From an uncultured Methylococcaceae bacterium (GTDB lineage: Bacteria > Pseudomonadota > Gammaproteobacteria > Methylococcales > Methylomonadaceae), in assembly GCA_903944165.1 (NCBI GenBank), contig CAJAQT010000013.1:1-61116 (forward strand): 61,116 nt of DNA. The letters run 5' to 3'. Position numbers and translations under genes: made by a program. Under the pieces are notes generated by a model. The model was not told where the DNA came from, ran no database searches, and worked only from the letters and a program-made list of their open reading frames with translations. Shown here piece by piece: positions 6,876-16,017 of the stretch. Positions within the stretch are counted from its first letter, which is position 1; each line of letters opens with the position of its first letter.

Positions 6876-7787
6876 ATGAATTCAGCTGTAGCAAGTTCTA
6901 CATTAGCGCGTCGCGGTATCATTTTGGCTGGGGGTTCAGGCACGCGTTTGTATCCCGTCACCAAAGTGGTTTCAAAACAATTGTTACCTATTTACGATAA
7001 ACCAATGATTTACTATCCCTTGGCAACCTTAATGTTGGCAGGAATCCGTGATATTTTAATCATTTCAACCCCACAAGATACGCCAAGATTTGAGCAGTTA
7101 TTAGGTGATGGTGCGGACTGGGGAATTTGTATTCACTATGCTGTCCAGCCCAGTCCAGATGGTTTGGCGCAAGCGTTTATTATTGGCAAAGAGTTTATTG
7201 GTGACGCACCTGCTGCGTTAGTCTTAGGTGACAATATTTTTTATGGTCATGATTTACAACTTCAGTTAGAACGCGCTATGCAAAGAACCGCCGGCGCAAC
7301 GGTGTTTGCTTATCATGTTCAGGATCCCGAACGGTATGGCGTGGTGGCTTTTGATGAAACTGGACGGGCGACATCGTTAGAAGAAAAACCTGTTCATCCT
7401 AAATCAAATTACGCGGTCACTGGTTTGTATTTTTATGATAATGAGGTGATTTCAATTGCTGAACAGCTTAAGCCTTCACCGCGTGGCGAGTTAGAAATTA
7501 CCGATGTTAACCGTATTTATTTAGAACGTCAGCAATTAGCGGTGGAAATTTTAGGTCGAGGCTTTGCTTGGCTTGATACCGGCACTCATGAAAGCCTTAT
7601 TGAAGCGAGTAATTTTATTGAAACAATTGAGCATCGTCAGGGCTTAAAAATAGCGTGTCCAGAAGAAATAGCCTATCGCAAAGGATATATAGATGCAGAA
7701 CAATTACAAAAATTAGCACAACCCTTAATAAAAAGTGGCTATGGTCAATATTTACAAGGCTTGTTAAATGATTTTGTATTTAAATAA
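6876..7787 (+). CDS. rfbA: Glucose-1-phosphate thymidylyltransferase
   Basis: RfbA/RmlA couples dTTP and glucose-1-phosphate to dTDP-glucose, the first and feedback-controlled step of rhamnose synthesis. The 303-residue sequence has the nucleotidyltransferase signature [16 protein letters not shown] near its start. It continues with [48 protein letters not shown] and [15 protein letters not shown] short N-terminal extension of about ten residues precedes the conserved core. It is the fourth gene of the operon and lies 77 nt before the kpsC-like gene, so read-through is possible. Confidence 0.96.
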   Translation: MNSAVASSTLARRGIILAGGSGTRLYPVTKVVSKQLLPIYDKPMIYYPLATLMLAGIRDILIISTPQDTPRFEQLLGDGADWGICIHYAVQPSPDGLAQAFIIGKEFIGDAPAALVLGDNIFYGHDLQLQLERAMQRTAGATVFAYHVQDPERYGVVAFDETGRATSLEEKPVHPKSNYAVTGLYFYDNEVISIAEQLKPSPRGELEITDVNRIYLERQQLAVEILGRGFAWLDTGTHESLIEASNFIETIEHRQGLKIACPEEIAYRKGYIDAEQLQKLAQPLIKSGYGQYLQGLLNDFVFK

Positions 7788-7864
7788 ATAAGTTGCGAGT
7801 AACACACGAGCTATTGCTGGCTTCATCGGTTGTTTTTTAAAACGTTATAAGGATAAAGTTAAGG

Positions 7865-9883
7865 GTGGAGACACAGTTTGATAGTTTTATTGCGGTTTCA
7901 AGAGCTATTGCCACCCTACCTGGCTTGCCTACATTATTAGGTCAGCCCATTAACTATCAGCGCACTGTTGCTTATAAACAGCAGTGTGCCGCAGTGTTGG
8001 CGTGGGGACGTAAGCCAAGTGCGCGCCAAGCCGAGCAGTTTGCACAGCAGCATGGCTTCCCCCTATTACGTTTAGAAGATGGTTTTTTGCGTTCGGTGCA
8101 AACGGGACAAAAAGAGTCGGCGTTATCAATTGTTGTTGATGATTTAGGTATTTACTACGATGCATCACAACCCTCTCGTTTAGAACAACTCATTGTGCAA
8201 CCTTTATCAGCCGCTCAGTTAGCTCGTGCTGGCGCATTAATAAATGCTTGGCGCGTGGCGCGAGTGTCCAAATATAATTACGCAAGAGAACTCTATCCAC
8301 TCCCGTGTTTACCTTATGTGTTAATCATCGATCAAGTGCGTGGTGATGCCTCCATTACCTATGGACAAGCCGATCAGCATAGTTTTCAAGCTATGCTTAC
8401 TGCCGCTAAACGAGCTTATCCAGACTGCCAGTTAATTATTAAAACGCATCCTGAAGTCATCACTGGACGTAAGCGTGGACACTTTGATCTCAACGCCTTA
8501 AGTCAAGATAAGCAAATACAGGTTCTTGCTGCGGACGTGCATCCTGTAGCGTTGGTTGAACAGGCTCAAGCCCTGTTTTGTGTTACCTCGCAATTGGGTT
8601 TTGAAGGTTTGTTGTGGGGCAAACCTGTGTACACCTTCGGCTTAGCTTTTTATGCAGGATGGGGATTAACAATCGATGCATTAACTGCCCCCTCACGACG
8701 GCTACCTGTACGCTTAGAAAATTTAGTTTATGCGGCATTAATCGCCTACCCACGTTATCTTGATCCTGAAACCCAGTGCAGGTGCGAAGTTGAACAGTTG
8801 ATTAGTTGGTTAGGCTTACAGCGTCAAATGCGTGAACGCTTCCCTGAAAAGTTAGTTGCGATAGGTTTTTCGTGGCATAAAAAACCCATAGTCAGACGAT
8901 TTTTTCAAGGCAGCGAAGTTGTTTTCAAGCCCAAACTTCCCGCCATTATAGAAAAAGATAAGACTGCGTTATTAGTTTGGCAACGGCCTACATTTAAGAA
9001 CGAAACAGCTGGTCATGTATTGGGGCTTGAAGATGGATTTATTCGTTCAGTTGGCTTAGGAGCAGAATTGGCAGCGCCATTGTCGTGGGCAATTGATACG
9101 CGGGGCATATATTACGATTCAACATCGGTGTCAGATTTAGAGCATATTTTGCAGCATACTGATTTTACAGCTGAGTTATTGGCGCGCGCCGAGCACTTAC
9201 GCAATCGTTTAGTGGCAGAAGGCGTAACAAAATACAATGTTGGGGCAGGTCAGTGGTTACGAGAAAGGTCTTGTGAGGCGGGGCAAACACGCGTGATTTT
9301 AGTGCCTGGACAGGTTGAATCAGATGCTTCATTACGTTTTGGTGCGCCTGTGTTGGCTAAAAATAGTGACGTATTGCAAGCAGTACGCTTGGCAAATCCC
9401 GACGCGTATGTTCTGTATAAACCGCATCCAGATGTTGTTGCGGGGCTTAGAAAGCAAGGAAAAAATGAGGCGCAAGCACAGCATTGGTGTAATGAGGTGC
9501 TTAGTGATGTCGTCATGGGACACCTGCTTACACAGGTTGATGAAGTGCATACCTTGACCTCGTTAACAGGGTTTGAAGCTTTATTGCGAGGTAAAAAAGT
9601 AGTGTGTTATGGGCAACCTTTTTATTCAGGCTGGGGCTTGACTGACGATCAGGTCTATTTAGCGCGTCGCACACGCACCTTAAACATCAATGCCTTAGTA
9701 GCGGGAGTGCTTATTCTATACCCTATTTACCTGAGTCGCAGCACAGGGCGATATACCACTCCCGAGCGTGCTTTAGATGAATTAATTGCTTGGCAACACG
9801 AAGCTAAGTTACCGCGCTGGTGTCAATATATATTCAGATACGTCTTAACATTAGAAAAAAAACTTACGCGCAATGCAAGGTAA
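7865..9883 (+). CDS. kpsC: KpsC/LipA-type capsular polysaccharide beta-Kdo transferase, two domains
   Basis: KpsC builds, at the inner membrane, the poly-Kdo linker on lysophosphatidylglycerol that anchors capsules. The 672-residue length equals that of typical dual-domain KpsC. Each half carries the family landmarks. The first has LEDGFLRSVQ, GDASITYGQ, KTHPEV and LGFEGLLWGKPVYTFG. The second has LEDGFIRSVG, SDASLRFGAP, YKPHPDV and TGFEALLRGKKVVCYG. The start is a GTG with TAAGG just upstream. No kpsS, kpsM/T/D/E or Kdo synthesis gene adjoins it; a deleted IS3 element begins two bases after its stop. It may therefore be the survivor of a larger capsule locus. Symbol assigned by family resemblance. 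Confidence 0.85.
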   Translation: METQFDSFIAVSRAIATLPGLPTLLGQPINYQRTVAYKQQCAAVLAWGRKPSARQAEQFAQQHGFPLLRLEDGFLRSVQTGQKESALSIVVDDLGIYYDASQPSRLEQLIVQPLSAAQLARAGALINAWRVARVSKYNYARELYPLPCLPYVLIIDQVRGDASITYGQADQHSFQAMLTAAKRAYPDCQLIIKTHPEVITGRKRGHFDLNALSQDKQIQVLAADVHPVALVEQAQALFCVTSQLGFEGLLWGKPVYTFGLAFYAGWGLTIDALTAPSRRLPVRLENLVYAALIAYPRYLDPETQCRCEVEQLISWLGLQRQMRERFPEKLVAIGFSWHKKPIVRRFFQGSEVVFKPKLPAIIEKDKTALLVWQRPTFKNETAGHVLGLEDGFIRSVGLGAELAAPLSWAIDTRGIYYDSTSVSDLEHILQHTDFTAELLARAEHLRNRLVAEGVTKYNVGAGQWLRERSCEAGQTRVILVPGQVESDASLRFGAPVLAKNSDVLQAVRLANPDAYVLYKPHPDVVAGLRKQGKNEAQAQHWCNEVLSDVVMGHLLTQVDEVHTLTSLTGFEALLRGKKVVCYGQPFYSGWGLTDDQVYLARRTRTLNINALVAGVLILYPIYLSRSTGRYTTPERALDELIAWQHEAKLPRWCQYIFRYVLTLEKKLTRNAR

Positions 9884-9955
9884 AAGTATAGTGAACCCCG
9901 AAATCCAGACAGTACGATAAGATGGTGTCTATTCTAAAAAGGTAGGCAGAAATGA

Positions 9956-10216
9956 GTGAAAAAAAAGCGTACGATAATGACTGGCGCACAAAAAGCTAAA
10001 GTCGCGTTAGATGCTGTGAAAGGCAACAAAACGGTCAATGAGATAGCCCAAGAATATGGCGTTCACCCGACGCAAGTCGGTCTATGGAAGAAGGCGTTAT
10101 TAGAAACTGTCGGCCAGTTGTTCGATGTGAAGCGCAGCGCCAAGACCATTGATCCACAGAACGATGCAGAGCGGTTATACGCCAAGATAGGGCAGCTCAG
10201 CATGGAACTGGAGTAG
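9956..10216 (+). pseudogene. IS3-family orfA (helix-turn-helix transposase subunit)
   Basis: The 86-residue frame encodes AQKAKVALDAVKGNKTVNEI then AQEYGVHPTQVGLWKKALLE, the helix-turn-helix of IS3 OrfA proteins, followed by the start of the leucine-zipper region (LYAKIGQLSMELE). The usual ATG (9952) is in another frame because of the poly-A tract that follows, so the frame reads from GTG at 9956. A one-base slip in that tract is likely. The stop at 10214-10216 lies at the deletion junction with orfB. Without OrfAB it has no transposase activity. Confidence 0.65.
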
Positions 10217-10227
10217 CTGAATACCCA

Positions 10228-10524
10228 CATGGGGCACTAGACAATATTTTTGTTGAACGGCTATGGCGGAGTGTAAAGCATGAGGACGTTTATCTAAAAA
10301 ACTACGCTTCGATGCTGGAGCTGTTATTAGGGTTAGCCGAGTATTTTGTCTTCTACAACAGTGAACGGCCTCACCAATCATTAAGCTATAAAACGCCGGA
10401 TCATGGCTATCTGACAAGAGAAGGCGGAGCAAGAATAGTTGAGCATTTTAGTGACAAGCAGGATTCTTCAACAGAAGAAATGGGACAGCGCCAATCCGCT
10501 GTAATAGAGACGACACCCTCTTAA
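10228..10524 (+). pseudogene. IS3-family orfB C-terminal remnant (integrase core end)
   Basis: Frame 1 encodes ALDNIFVERLWRSVKHEDVY, then EYFVFYNSERPHQSLSYKTP. This is the end of the rve/DDE integrase core, including the final catalytic Glu in FVERLWRSVK. The first two catalytic Asp residues are missing. The junction with orfA falls at about 10214-10230. The fragment ends normally at TAA 10522-10524, just inside the right inverted repeat. Confidence 0.75.
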
Positions 10525-10613
10525 ATTGGGTAATGTGTGTCTGGACAATGGGGTCCACTATACTCCAGTGCTAAGACACATTTTACCAACATGTACCATC
10601 ATAGGGTGTTAAC

Positions 10614-11396
10614 TCAGTTTAACGGGTGTCTAAGAAAAGCGTTAACCTCCTGTAAAAATGCGGCGGGTTGCTGTACATGTAACCAATGCCCAGCGTTTTT
10701 AATGTTTATTTGCTGAGCTTTTGGAAACAGTTTTAGGCATTGGTTTAACTGACAATAGTTGGAGTTTTCTCCACAAAGAAACAGTGTTGGACGCGTAAAG
10801 CTTAAAACTTGATCAGTATTGGGAAACGCCACAATATGATGCGCCATATTTTTAAAGACGGTTAAATCAATGCGCCAAACATAAGTTTGTTCGGTTAATA
10901 GTAAATTTTGTAATAAAAACTGTCGGTAACTTAACTCAGGAATGTGCTCGCTTAACCAGTGTTCGGCTTGTTTGCGCTGGGTAAGTTGCTGTAACGGCAA
11001 GGCTTGCAAGCTAGTAATTAACTGATCAAAACTATGTTCATAGGCGCATGGTGCAATGTCAATAACCAGTAATTTATCGAGGTGTTCGGGATAATTAAGA
11101 GCCAACCACATGGCTACTTTGCCGCCCATGCTGTGTCCTAACAAATGCGGTGGCGAGGTGGTGTGAGCCGTAATAAATGCCAGTAAATCAGCGACCATAC
11201 TGGGATAATCAAGCTGCGGATGATGTGGTGACGCGCCATGATTACGAAGGTCGGGTACCAGTACGTGGTAATCCTCTGCTAATGTTTCAGCAATAACGCG
11301 CCAGTTTCTGGAGGAGGCAAAAAAACCATGGAGAATAATAAGGGGGGGCTTATCGGCCTCCCCAAATTCCTGAAAAGCTAAGCTAAGTACTGACAT
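10614..11396 (-). CDS. Alpha/beta-fold hydrolase (YbfF-like esterase)
   Basis: This is a 260-residue alpha/beta hydrolase. It has the oxyanion region LIILHGFFASSRNW, the acid-side strand VPDLRNHGASPH, the nucleophile elbow LLGHSMGGKVA (catalytic Ser) and a late GHWLH with the catalytic His. LVIDIAPCAY fits the YbfF/abhydrolase esterase group; the physiological ester is unknown. The ATG at 11396 (MSVLSLAF) is preferred over the longer frame to 11462, which would reach into the upstream gene. It starts two bases after the DUF445 gene stops, so the two are co-transcribed. Confidence 0.8.
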   Translation of the reverse strand: MSVLSLAFQEFGEADKPPLIILHGFFASSRNWRVIAETLAEDYHVLVPDLRNHGASPHHPQLDYPSMVADLLAFITAHTTSPPHLLGHSMGGKVAMWLALNYPEHLDKLLVIDIAPCAYEHSFDQLITSLQALPLQQLTQRKQAEHWLSEHIPELSYRQFLLQNLLLTEQTYVWRIDLTVFKNMAHHIVAFPNTDQVLSFTRPTLFLCGENSNYCQLNQCLKLFPKAQQINIKNAGHWLHVQQPAAFLQEVNAFLRHPLN

Positions 11397-11398
11397 AG

Positions 11399-12115
11399 TT
11401 AAGCAAAGGCAAATATGGCACCCATCACACCACCAAAAATACCGCCCCAAACAACTAACCATCCTAAGTGCTCGTTAATTATGTTTTGCACCATGATTTT
11501 TACCATGTGTGGTGTTAATTCACTTAAGCGTTTATCAATCACCAATTCAATTTTATTCACAATATCATGGCTGATTTTGTCAGCATTTAGGCCGTCTTGT
11601 AGGGCTATCTTAAATGTTTCTGAGGCAACAATTTCAGTTAAGGCGGTGCGCATTTTTTCCGTGACGGGTTCTCTTAAGGGAATTAAGGCTTCCGGGCCGC
11701 CCATCATCATTAACATGCTGCCAAATGATGATTCCATAATCGATTCAACTAAACTTTGAAAAATTTTTTCGTAATCCACCGCGTCAAGTAACGGGTTTAA
11801 ATTAAGCAGTTGTCCACCTTGTTGTTCTTCTGTCTGGATAAAGCTTGAGATGTGTTGTTCAGTAAAAAACTGTTCCATCATCAGTTGTTTAATTGAGTGT
11901 TTAAATTCTTCAAAACGTTCAGGAATAACGCCTGAGCCATAAAGGTAAGGTACTTTTTCAAATAACATGTGGATAGCAAGCCAGTTTGTGATTGCGCCTG
12001 AAAGGGCAAAAAAACCTACTGATTTAATGAAGTCTTGGGAGAAAATTAATCCAATTAAGCTAATAACTAGGGCGATTAAATTGGTGGTCATGCTTTTGCT
12101 TAAGGTGTTTTTCAT
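11399..12115 (-). CDS. DUF445 family membrane protein
   Basis: The 238-residue protein has an N-terminal hydrophobic pair (LIALVISLIGLIFSQ and the SVGFFALSGAITNWLAIHML region). The GAITNWLAIHMLFEK signature is typical of DUF445/YheB proteins, and GSGVIPERFEEF follows. A final membrane segment is rich in Gly (VVWGGIFGGVMGAIF). The middle is a soluble helical region. The family has no firm biochemical role. It heads a two-gene unit with the alpha/beta hydrolase. The opposite strand upstream carries hypA, so 12116-12345 is a divergent promoter region. Confidence 0.8.
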   Translation of the reverse strand: MKNTLSKSMTTNLIALVISLIGLIFSQDFIKSVGFFALSGAITNWLAIHMLFEKVPYLYGSGVIPERFEEFKHSIKQLMMEQFFTEQHISSFIQTEEQQGGQLLNLNPLLDAVDYEKIFQSLVESIMESSFGSMLMMMGGPEALIPLREPVTEKMRTALTEIVASETFKIALQDGLNADKISHDIVNKIELVIDKRLSELTPHMVKIMVQNIINEHLGWLVVWGGIFGGVMGAIFAFA

Positions 12116-12345
12116 AACGAAGTAAATGGGTAAATAAGCGGTTGAAAACGAATTTATTGGGCTGGGATTTCATCAAGCGCAGACTTTGCCTGTTGGTAAG
12201 CCACGTGTGTACTCCATACGGCATAGCCTATTCATACTGTTTAGGCATAGTATAGTCCAGCTTTTATGCACTGCTTAGAGGTTAATCATGTGCTATTATT
12301 TGAGCATAATATGAGTTAAAGAGGTCTCTTTTCAGTTTAACTACG
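12116..12345. promoter_or_regulatory. Divergent intergenic region between DUF445 gene and hypA
   Basis: These 230 bases must hold promoters for both directions. A palindrome, AAAGAG-GT-CTCTTT (12318-12331), lies just before hypA and overlaps its ribosome-binding region, so it could be an operator. No other motif was recognised with confidence. Confidence 0.4.
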
Positions 12346-12687
12346 ATGCATGAATTATCCTTGTGTGAAAATATTTTACAGATGATTGAGCAACAAGCCA
12401 AAGACCAAAAGTTTACTCGGGTGCTTACGGTGTGTTTGGAAATAGGTCAATTATCGTGTGTAGAACCTGAGGCTATTAGCTTTTGTTTTAATGAAGTTAT
12501 GTCAGGCTCAGTTGCCAATCAGGCAGAATTGAAGATAGTTATGTTAGCAGGCTTAGCGTGGTGTCCAACATGTTATCATCATTTTGAAATACTACAGCGG
12601 TATGATGAGTGTCCAAACTGTGGTCGTTATGATGTACAAATAGTTAAAGGTGAGCATATGCGTATTAGTGAATTGGAGGTTATTTAA
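12346..12687 (+). CDS. hypA: Hydrogenase/urease nickel insertion protein HypA
   Basis: HypA is a small metallochaperone that works with HypB to put nickel into [NiFe] hydrogenase. The sequence starts MHELSL, with His2 as the nickel ligand. A zinc-binding domain has two CxxC pairs (CPTCYHHF and CPNCGRYD). The 113-residue length is normal. Its stop overlaps the hypB start by one base (TAATG), so the two are translationally coupled. No hydrogenase subunit or other hyp gene is present in the window; the target enzyme must be encoded elsewhere, or the pair may serve another nickel enzyme. Confidence 0.93.
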   Translation: MHELSLCENILQMIEQQAKDQKFTRVLTVCLEIGQLSCVEPEAISFCFNEVMSGSVANQAELKIVMLAGLAWCPTCYHHFEILQRYDECPNCGRYDVQIVKGEHMRISELEVI

Positions 12688-13451
12688 TGTGTGGAATTTG
12701 TGGTTGTGGTGAACGTCCGTTGACAGCGCATACGCATGATGATCATACGCCTCATGATCATCATCATGATGTTGAGCAACCCGCAACGGTTAGGCGGATT
12801 AAAGTTGAGCAAGATATTTTTGCTAAAAATAATCAGTATGCTCAACTCAATCGTGAATATTTTAGACAAAATGCTATTTTTGCGCTTAATTTTGTGTCCA
12901 GTCCTGGGTCAGGTAAAACCAGTTTGTTAACATCGACCATTACGCAATTGCCTGCTGACTGTGCCATCAGTGTCATTGAAGGCGATCAACAAACGACGCT
13001 TGATGCTGAAAAAATTCGTGCGACAGGCGTTAGAGCCTTACAAATTAATACCGGTAAAGGTTGTCATTTAGATGCGCATAGCATTGCTCATGCCTTGCAA
13101 GATCAAATCCCCGGGCCTAACAGTTTGGTATTTATTGAAAATGTCGGGAATCTCGTGTGCCCAGCCGCATTTGATTTAGGTGAAGCCTATAAGGTTGTGG
13201 TGCTGTCGGTCACTGAAGGCGAAGATAAGCCGCTTAAATATCCAGATATGTTTCATGCTGCTGAGCTAATGATTTTAAATAAAATTGATTTATTACCTTA
13301 CCTAGATTTTGATGTTGAAAAGTGTATTGATTACGCTAGACGTATTAATCCACGCATTAAAGTATTGCAGTTGTCAGTAAAAACTGGGCAAGGTATGACC
13401 GAGTGGTTGCAGTGGTTGACGATAAGTCAGCGTTTATCAAGCATTGCTTAA
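12687..13451 (+). CDS. hypB: Hydrogenase nickel incorporation GTPase HypB
   Basis: HypB is a SIMIBI-class GTPase that drives nickel delivery to [NiFe] hydrogenase. The N-terminus MCGICGCG is the high-affinity nickel motif seen in E. coli-type HypB. It is followed by a His/Asp-rich stretch ([14 protein letters not shown]) suited to metal storage. The GTPase core shows the P-loop [26 protein letters not shown], the metal-site segment [11 protein letters not shown] and the specificity motif NKIDLLPY. The 254-residue length is normal. It is the second gene of hypAB and is followed by a strong hairpin at 13481-13505. Confidence 0.95.
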   Translation: MCGICGCGERPLTAHTHDDHTPHDHHHDVEQPATVRRIKVEQDIFAKNNQYAQLNREYFRQNAIFALNFVSSPGSGKTSLLTSTITQLPADCAISVIEGDQQTTLDAEKIRATGVRALQINTGKGCHLDAHSIAHALQDQIPGPNSLVFIENVGNLVCPAAFDLGEAYKVVVLSVTEGEDKPLKYPDMFHAAELMILNKIDLLPYLDFDVEKCIDYARRINPRIKVLQLSVKTGQGMTEWLQWLTISQRLSSIA

Positions 13452-13480
13452 CCGCATAATGCCAATAAAGTAAGCCGTGT

Positions 13481-13505
13481 GGAGTGCACGCAACGTGTGC
13501 ACTCC
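13481..13505 (+). terminator. Perfect 9-bp hairpin after hypB
   Basis: GGAGTGCAC (13481-13489) pairs with GTGCACTCC (13497-13505) around a 7-nt loop, with AGAATTACAACTTTT following. It probably ends hypAB transcription, although the T-tract is delayed. It lies 34 nt before the chemoreceptor ATG, so it could also shape that gene's leader. Confidence 0.55.
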
Positions 13506-13539
13506 AGAATTACAACTTTTAGATGACGAAAGAAATAAC

Positions 13540-15885
13540 ATGAAAATAAATATGCCCGTAACTAATAACGAAGTCTTTATGAAAAAAGGCGAAATTTTGG
13601 TTAGTCGTACTGATTTGAATGGACGAATCACTTATGCAAATGATGCTTTTATAAGTATCAGTGGTTTTACACGTGATGAGTTAATTGGTTCTGATCACAG
13701 TATTATTCGTCATCCTGAGATGCCATCAGCTATCTATAAACAATTATGGGAAAGCATTCAACAAGGGCGACCTTGGTTAGGGTATATTAAAAATCGTACA
13801 AAATCGGGTGATTTTTATTGGGTTGAAACCAATATTATTCCAAAATTTAAAAATGGTGAGTTACACGAGTTTCTGTCTGTGCGTTACGCGATGAAACGTG
13901 AGGAATTGCCAAAAACAGAAGGCTTGTATAAAGATTTAAATGACAATAAAGCCAGTTTAACGCTTTCACCTATTCAAACATTAATCAAATATTTTAGTGA
14001 AAGCAGTGTCGTTAAAAAAGTGTCCTATGGCTTAGGTTCTTTATTTATACCGATTGCTTGGATAATGTATCAATTAGCCTTGGTGCAAGATTACGTTCTC
14101 ATGAGTGCGTTTGCTGCCTTGTCGTTGTGGGGCTCTGCACTGATTATCAAATTGGCTGTAGACGTAAATAGTGCCTTAGAGTCAGGTGTTTATGCGCTTT
14201 ATTGTATGGCTGATGGGCGTTATAAAAATAAGTTAAATCTATCTCGTAATGATCAATTTGGTGATTTGCTTCGTGGCATTCATGTGGCTCAAGTCAACAT
14301 GAATTTTCAATTAGCCGATTCTAGGCAAATTTTAGATAATGCGTTTCGTCTTAATCAGGCGCTAGATGGCGCTCAGTCAGCAGTGATGGTCGCTGATGCA
14401 CAATTTGAAATTATCTACGTTAATCCTTCCGCGTATAAAATATTTAAACAGGGTGAACAGGATTTTCGTAAAGATTTACCAGGGTTTGATGTTGAAAAAG
14501 TTGTTGGTCAAAGTATCGATGTGTTCCATAAAAATCCTCATCATCAACGCCAATTACTTGAAAATTTAACAGGTTCATTTAAATCAGAGGTCTTGATTGG
14601 TGGACGAAATATGACGGTTAAAGCCAATGCAGTGTTTAATGACAGCGGTGATCGCGTAGGTTATGTTATTGAATGGGAAGATAACACTAACATGATTAAA
14701 TTCATGAAAGATGTTGATACTGTTATTAATGCCGCCGTTAACGGTGATTTTAATGAGCGTATTGCTGAGCAAAGCAGAGAAGGCTACGATTTAATTATTG
14801 CCAAAAGCATTAACAAGCTGATGGAAACCTGTTCAATTAGTTTAAATGAAGTGATTCGTGTTCTTGGTGCTATGGCAACAGGGGATTTAACGGAAAAAAT
14901 TACCAGTGATTATTCGGGAGCATTTGGGCAATTGCGTGATGACTCGAATACGACCGTAGCAAAATTAAAAGAAATGATTAATGAAATCATTTTAACCTGT
15001 TACACCATTCAGACTGCGGCTCAGGAAATAGCTTCTGGTAATAACGATTTATCTCACCGTACTGAAGAGCAAGCGGCAAGTATTGAACAAACGGCGGCAA
15101 GTATGGAAGAGTTAACTTCTACGGTACAAGCCAATACGCAAAGTGCAAAACATGCCAGCCAGTTAGCGATTGATTCCTCAGCAATTGCCACAAAGGGTGT
15201 GAACGATGTTCATGAAATGGTGGTGACGATGGAGGCTATTAATCAATCGTCACACAAAATTGGCGATATTATTTCGGTCATTGACGATATTGCCTTTCAA
15301 ACTAATATTCTTGCTTTAAATGCAGCGGTTGAGGCAGCGCGGGCAGGTGAAAGTGGCAAAGGCTTTGCTGTGGTAGCCGTTGAGGTGCGTAATTTGGCAC
15401 AACGTTCAGCAAAAGCCGCTGGTGAAATTAAAGAATTAATTCAAGACTCTGTAAATAAAGTTCAAGGGGGCACGTATTTAGTTTCTCAGGCGGGTATCAC
15501 TATGAACGAAATCGTTACGGCGATTAATGGTGTGACGACGATTATGACCGAAATTGCTGATGCATCAGCTGAGCAAAGCGTGGGTATCTCACAAGTTAAT
15601 CAAGCCATTTCACAAATGGATAATGTCACGCAACAAAATGCTGCATTAGTCGAGCAAGCTTCTGCTGCGGCAGAATCGATGGAAGAGCAGGTGCAAAATT
15701 TATCGCTTGTCGTGGGTTATTTTAAAGTAGGTAATAGTAACGAAGCGAACATTCAGTCTGATTTTAATGAGGTCAATTATGCGCCAAAGCACGTGGCACG
15801 TCCGCTTGACAGTAAATTATCAGCAGCACCAAAAGTAACTAAAATTGAATCTATTGAAGAAGGCGATGATTGGGAAGAGTTTTAA
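13540..15885 (+). CDS. PAS-domain methyl-accepting chemotaxis protein (Aer-like)
   Basis: This is a 781-residue chemoreceptor. The first PAS domain (about residues 15-115) has LVSRTDLNGRITYANDAFIS and GRPWLGYIKNRTKSGDFYW, as in Aer-type redox or energy sensors. A membrane segment pair follows at about 165-210 (IPIAWIMYQLALVQDYVLM...). A second PAS-like domain (AQSAVMVADAQFEIIYVNPS) and a HAMP-like linker lead to the signalling domain with IDDIAFQTNILALNAAVEAA. There is no N-terminal periplasmic sensor. The C-terminus ends DWEEF, close to the NWETF tether that binds CheR/CheB. The ATG at 13540 is chosen over the GTG at 13477, which falls before the hairpin. Confidence 0.9.
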   Translation: MKINMPVTNNEVFMKKGEILVSRTDLNGRITYANDAFISISGFTRDELIGSDHSIIRHPEMPSAIYKQLWESIQQGRPWLGYIKNRTKSGDFYWVETNIIPKFKNGELHEFLSVRYAMKREELPKTEGLYKDLNDNKASLTLSPIQTLIKYFSESSVVKKVSYGLGSLFIPIAWIMYQLALVQDYVLMSAFAALSLWGSALIIKLAVDVNSALESGVYALYCMADGRYKNKLNLSRNDQFGDLLRGIHVAQVNMNFQLADSRQILDNAFRLNQALDGAQSAVMVADAQFEIIYVNPSAYKIFKQGEQDFRKDLPGFDVEKVVGQSIDVFHKNPHHQRQLLENLTGSFKSEVLIGGRNMTVKANAVFNDSGDRVGYVIEWEDNTNMIKFMKDVDTVINAAVNGDFNERIAEQSREGYDLIIAKSINKLMETCSISLNEVIRVLGAMATGDLTEKITSDYSGAFGQLRDDSNTTVAKLKEMINEIILTCYTIQTAAQEIASGNNDLSHRTEEQAASIEQTAASMEELTSTVQANTQSAKHASQLAIDSSAIATKGVNDVHEMVVTMEAINQSSHKIGDIISVIDDIAFQTNILALNAAVEAARAGESGKGFAVVAVEVRNLAQRSAKAAGEIKELIQDSVNKVQGGTYLVSQAGITMNEIVTAINGVTTIMTEIADASAEQSVGISQVNQAISQMDNVTQQNAALVEQASAAAESMEEQVQNLSLVVGYFKVGNSNEANIQSDFNEVNYAPKHVARPLDSKLSAAPKVTKIESIEEGDDWEEF

Positions 15886-15888
15886 TCA

Positions 15889-15971
15889 TCATCACGCTAG
15901 GTAAGTCGGCGCTTTAGGCGAAGCAGTTCCGACTTTCGTTAAAAAATTTGGTAGTCTTGTAATCGTGATGA
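15889..15971. repeat. Nested hairpin element downstream of the chemoreceptor gene
   Basis: Outer arms TCATCACG (15889-15896) and CGTGATGA (15964-15971) enclose an inner stem AAGTCGG (15903-15909) with CCGACTT (15929-15935). The inner loop itself contains CGC...GCG. A T-rich stretch lies between the inner and outer right arms. It could act as a terminator for the chemoreceptor gene or be a member of a dispersed palindromic repeat family. Confidence 0.5.
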
Positions 15972-16017
15972 ACAAGCTTTTGTTAAGACGCACTATTAAA
16001 TGCCAGCAATTTTCATT

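Larger units (their letters stand above)
9885..10564 (+). mobile_element. Internally deleted IS3-family insertion sequence
   Basis: The ends are imperfect inverted repeats. The left end reads TAGTGAACCCCGAAATCCAG from 9889. The right end, read inward on the minus strand from 10560, is TAGTGGACCCCATTGTCCAG. Four outer bases (AGTA...TACT) extend the symmetry. Inside are orfA and only the last fifth of orfB; most of the transposase gene is missing. At about 680 bp the element is roughly half the usual IS3 length and cannot transpose alone, though a helper in trans could act on its intact-looking ends. No clear direct target duplication is seen. Confidence 0.75.

Noticed and set aside
10175-10432. 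85-residue minus-strand ORF inside the IS3 remnant
   Set aside because: Antisense of orfB; no independent support.
12684-12869. His/Met-rich minus-strand ORF over hypB
   Set aside because: Shadow of the His-rich hypB segment.
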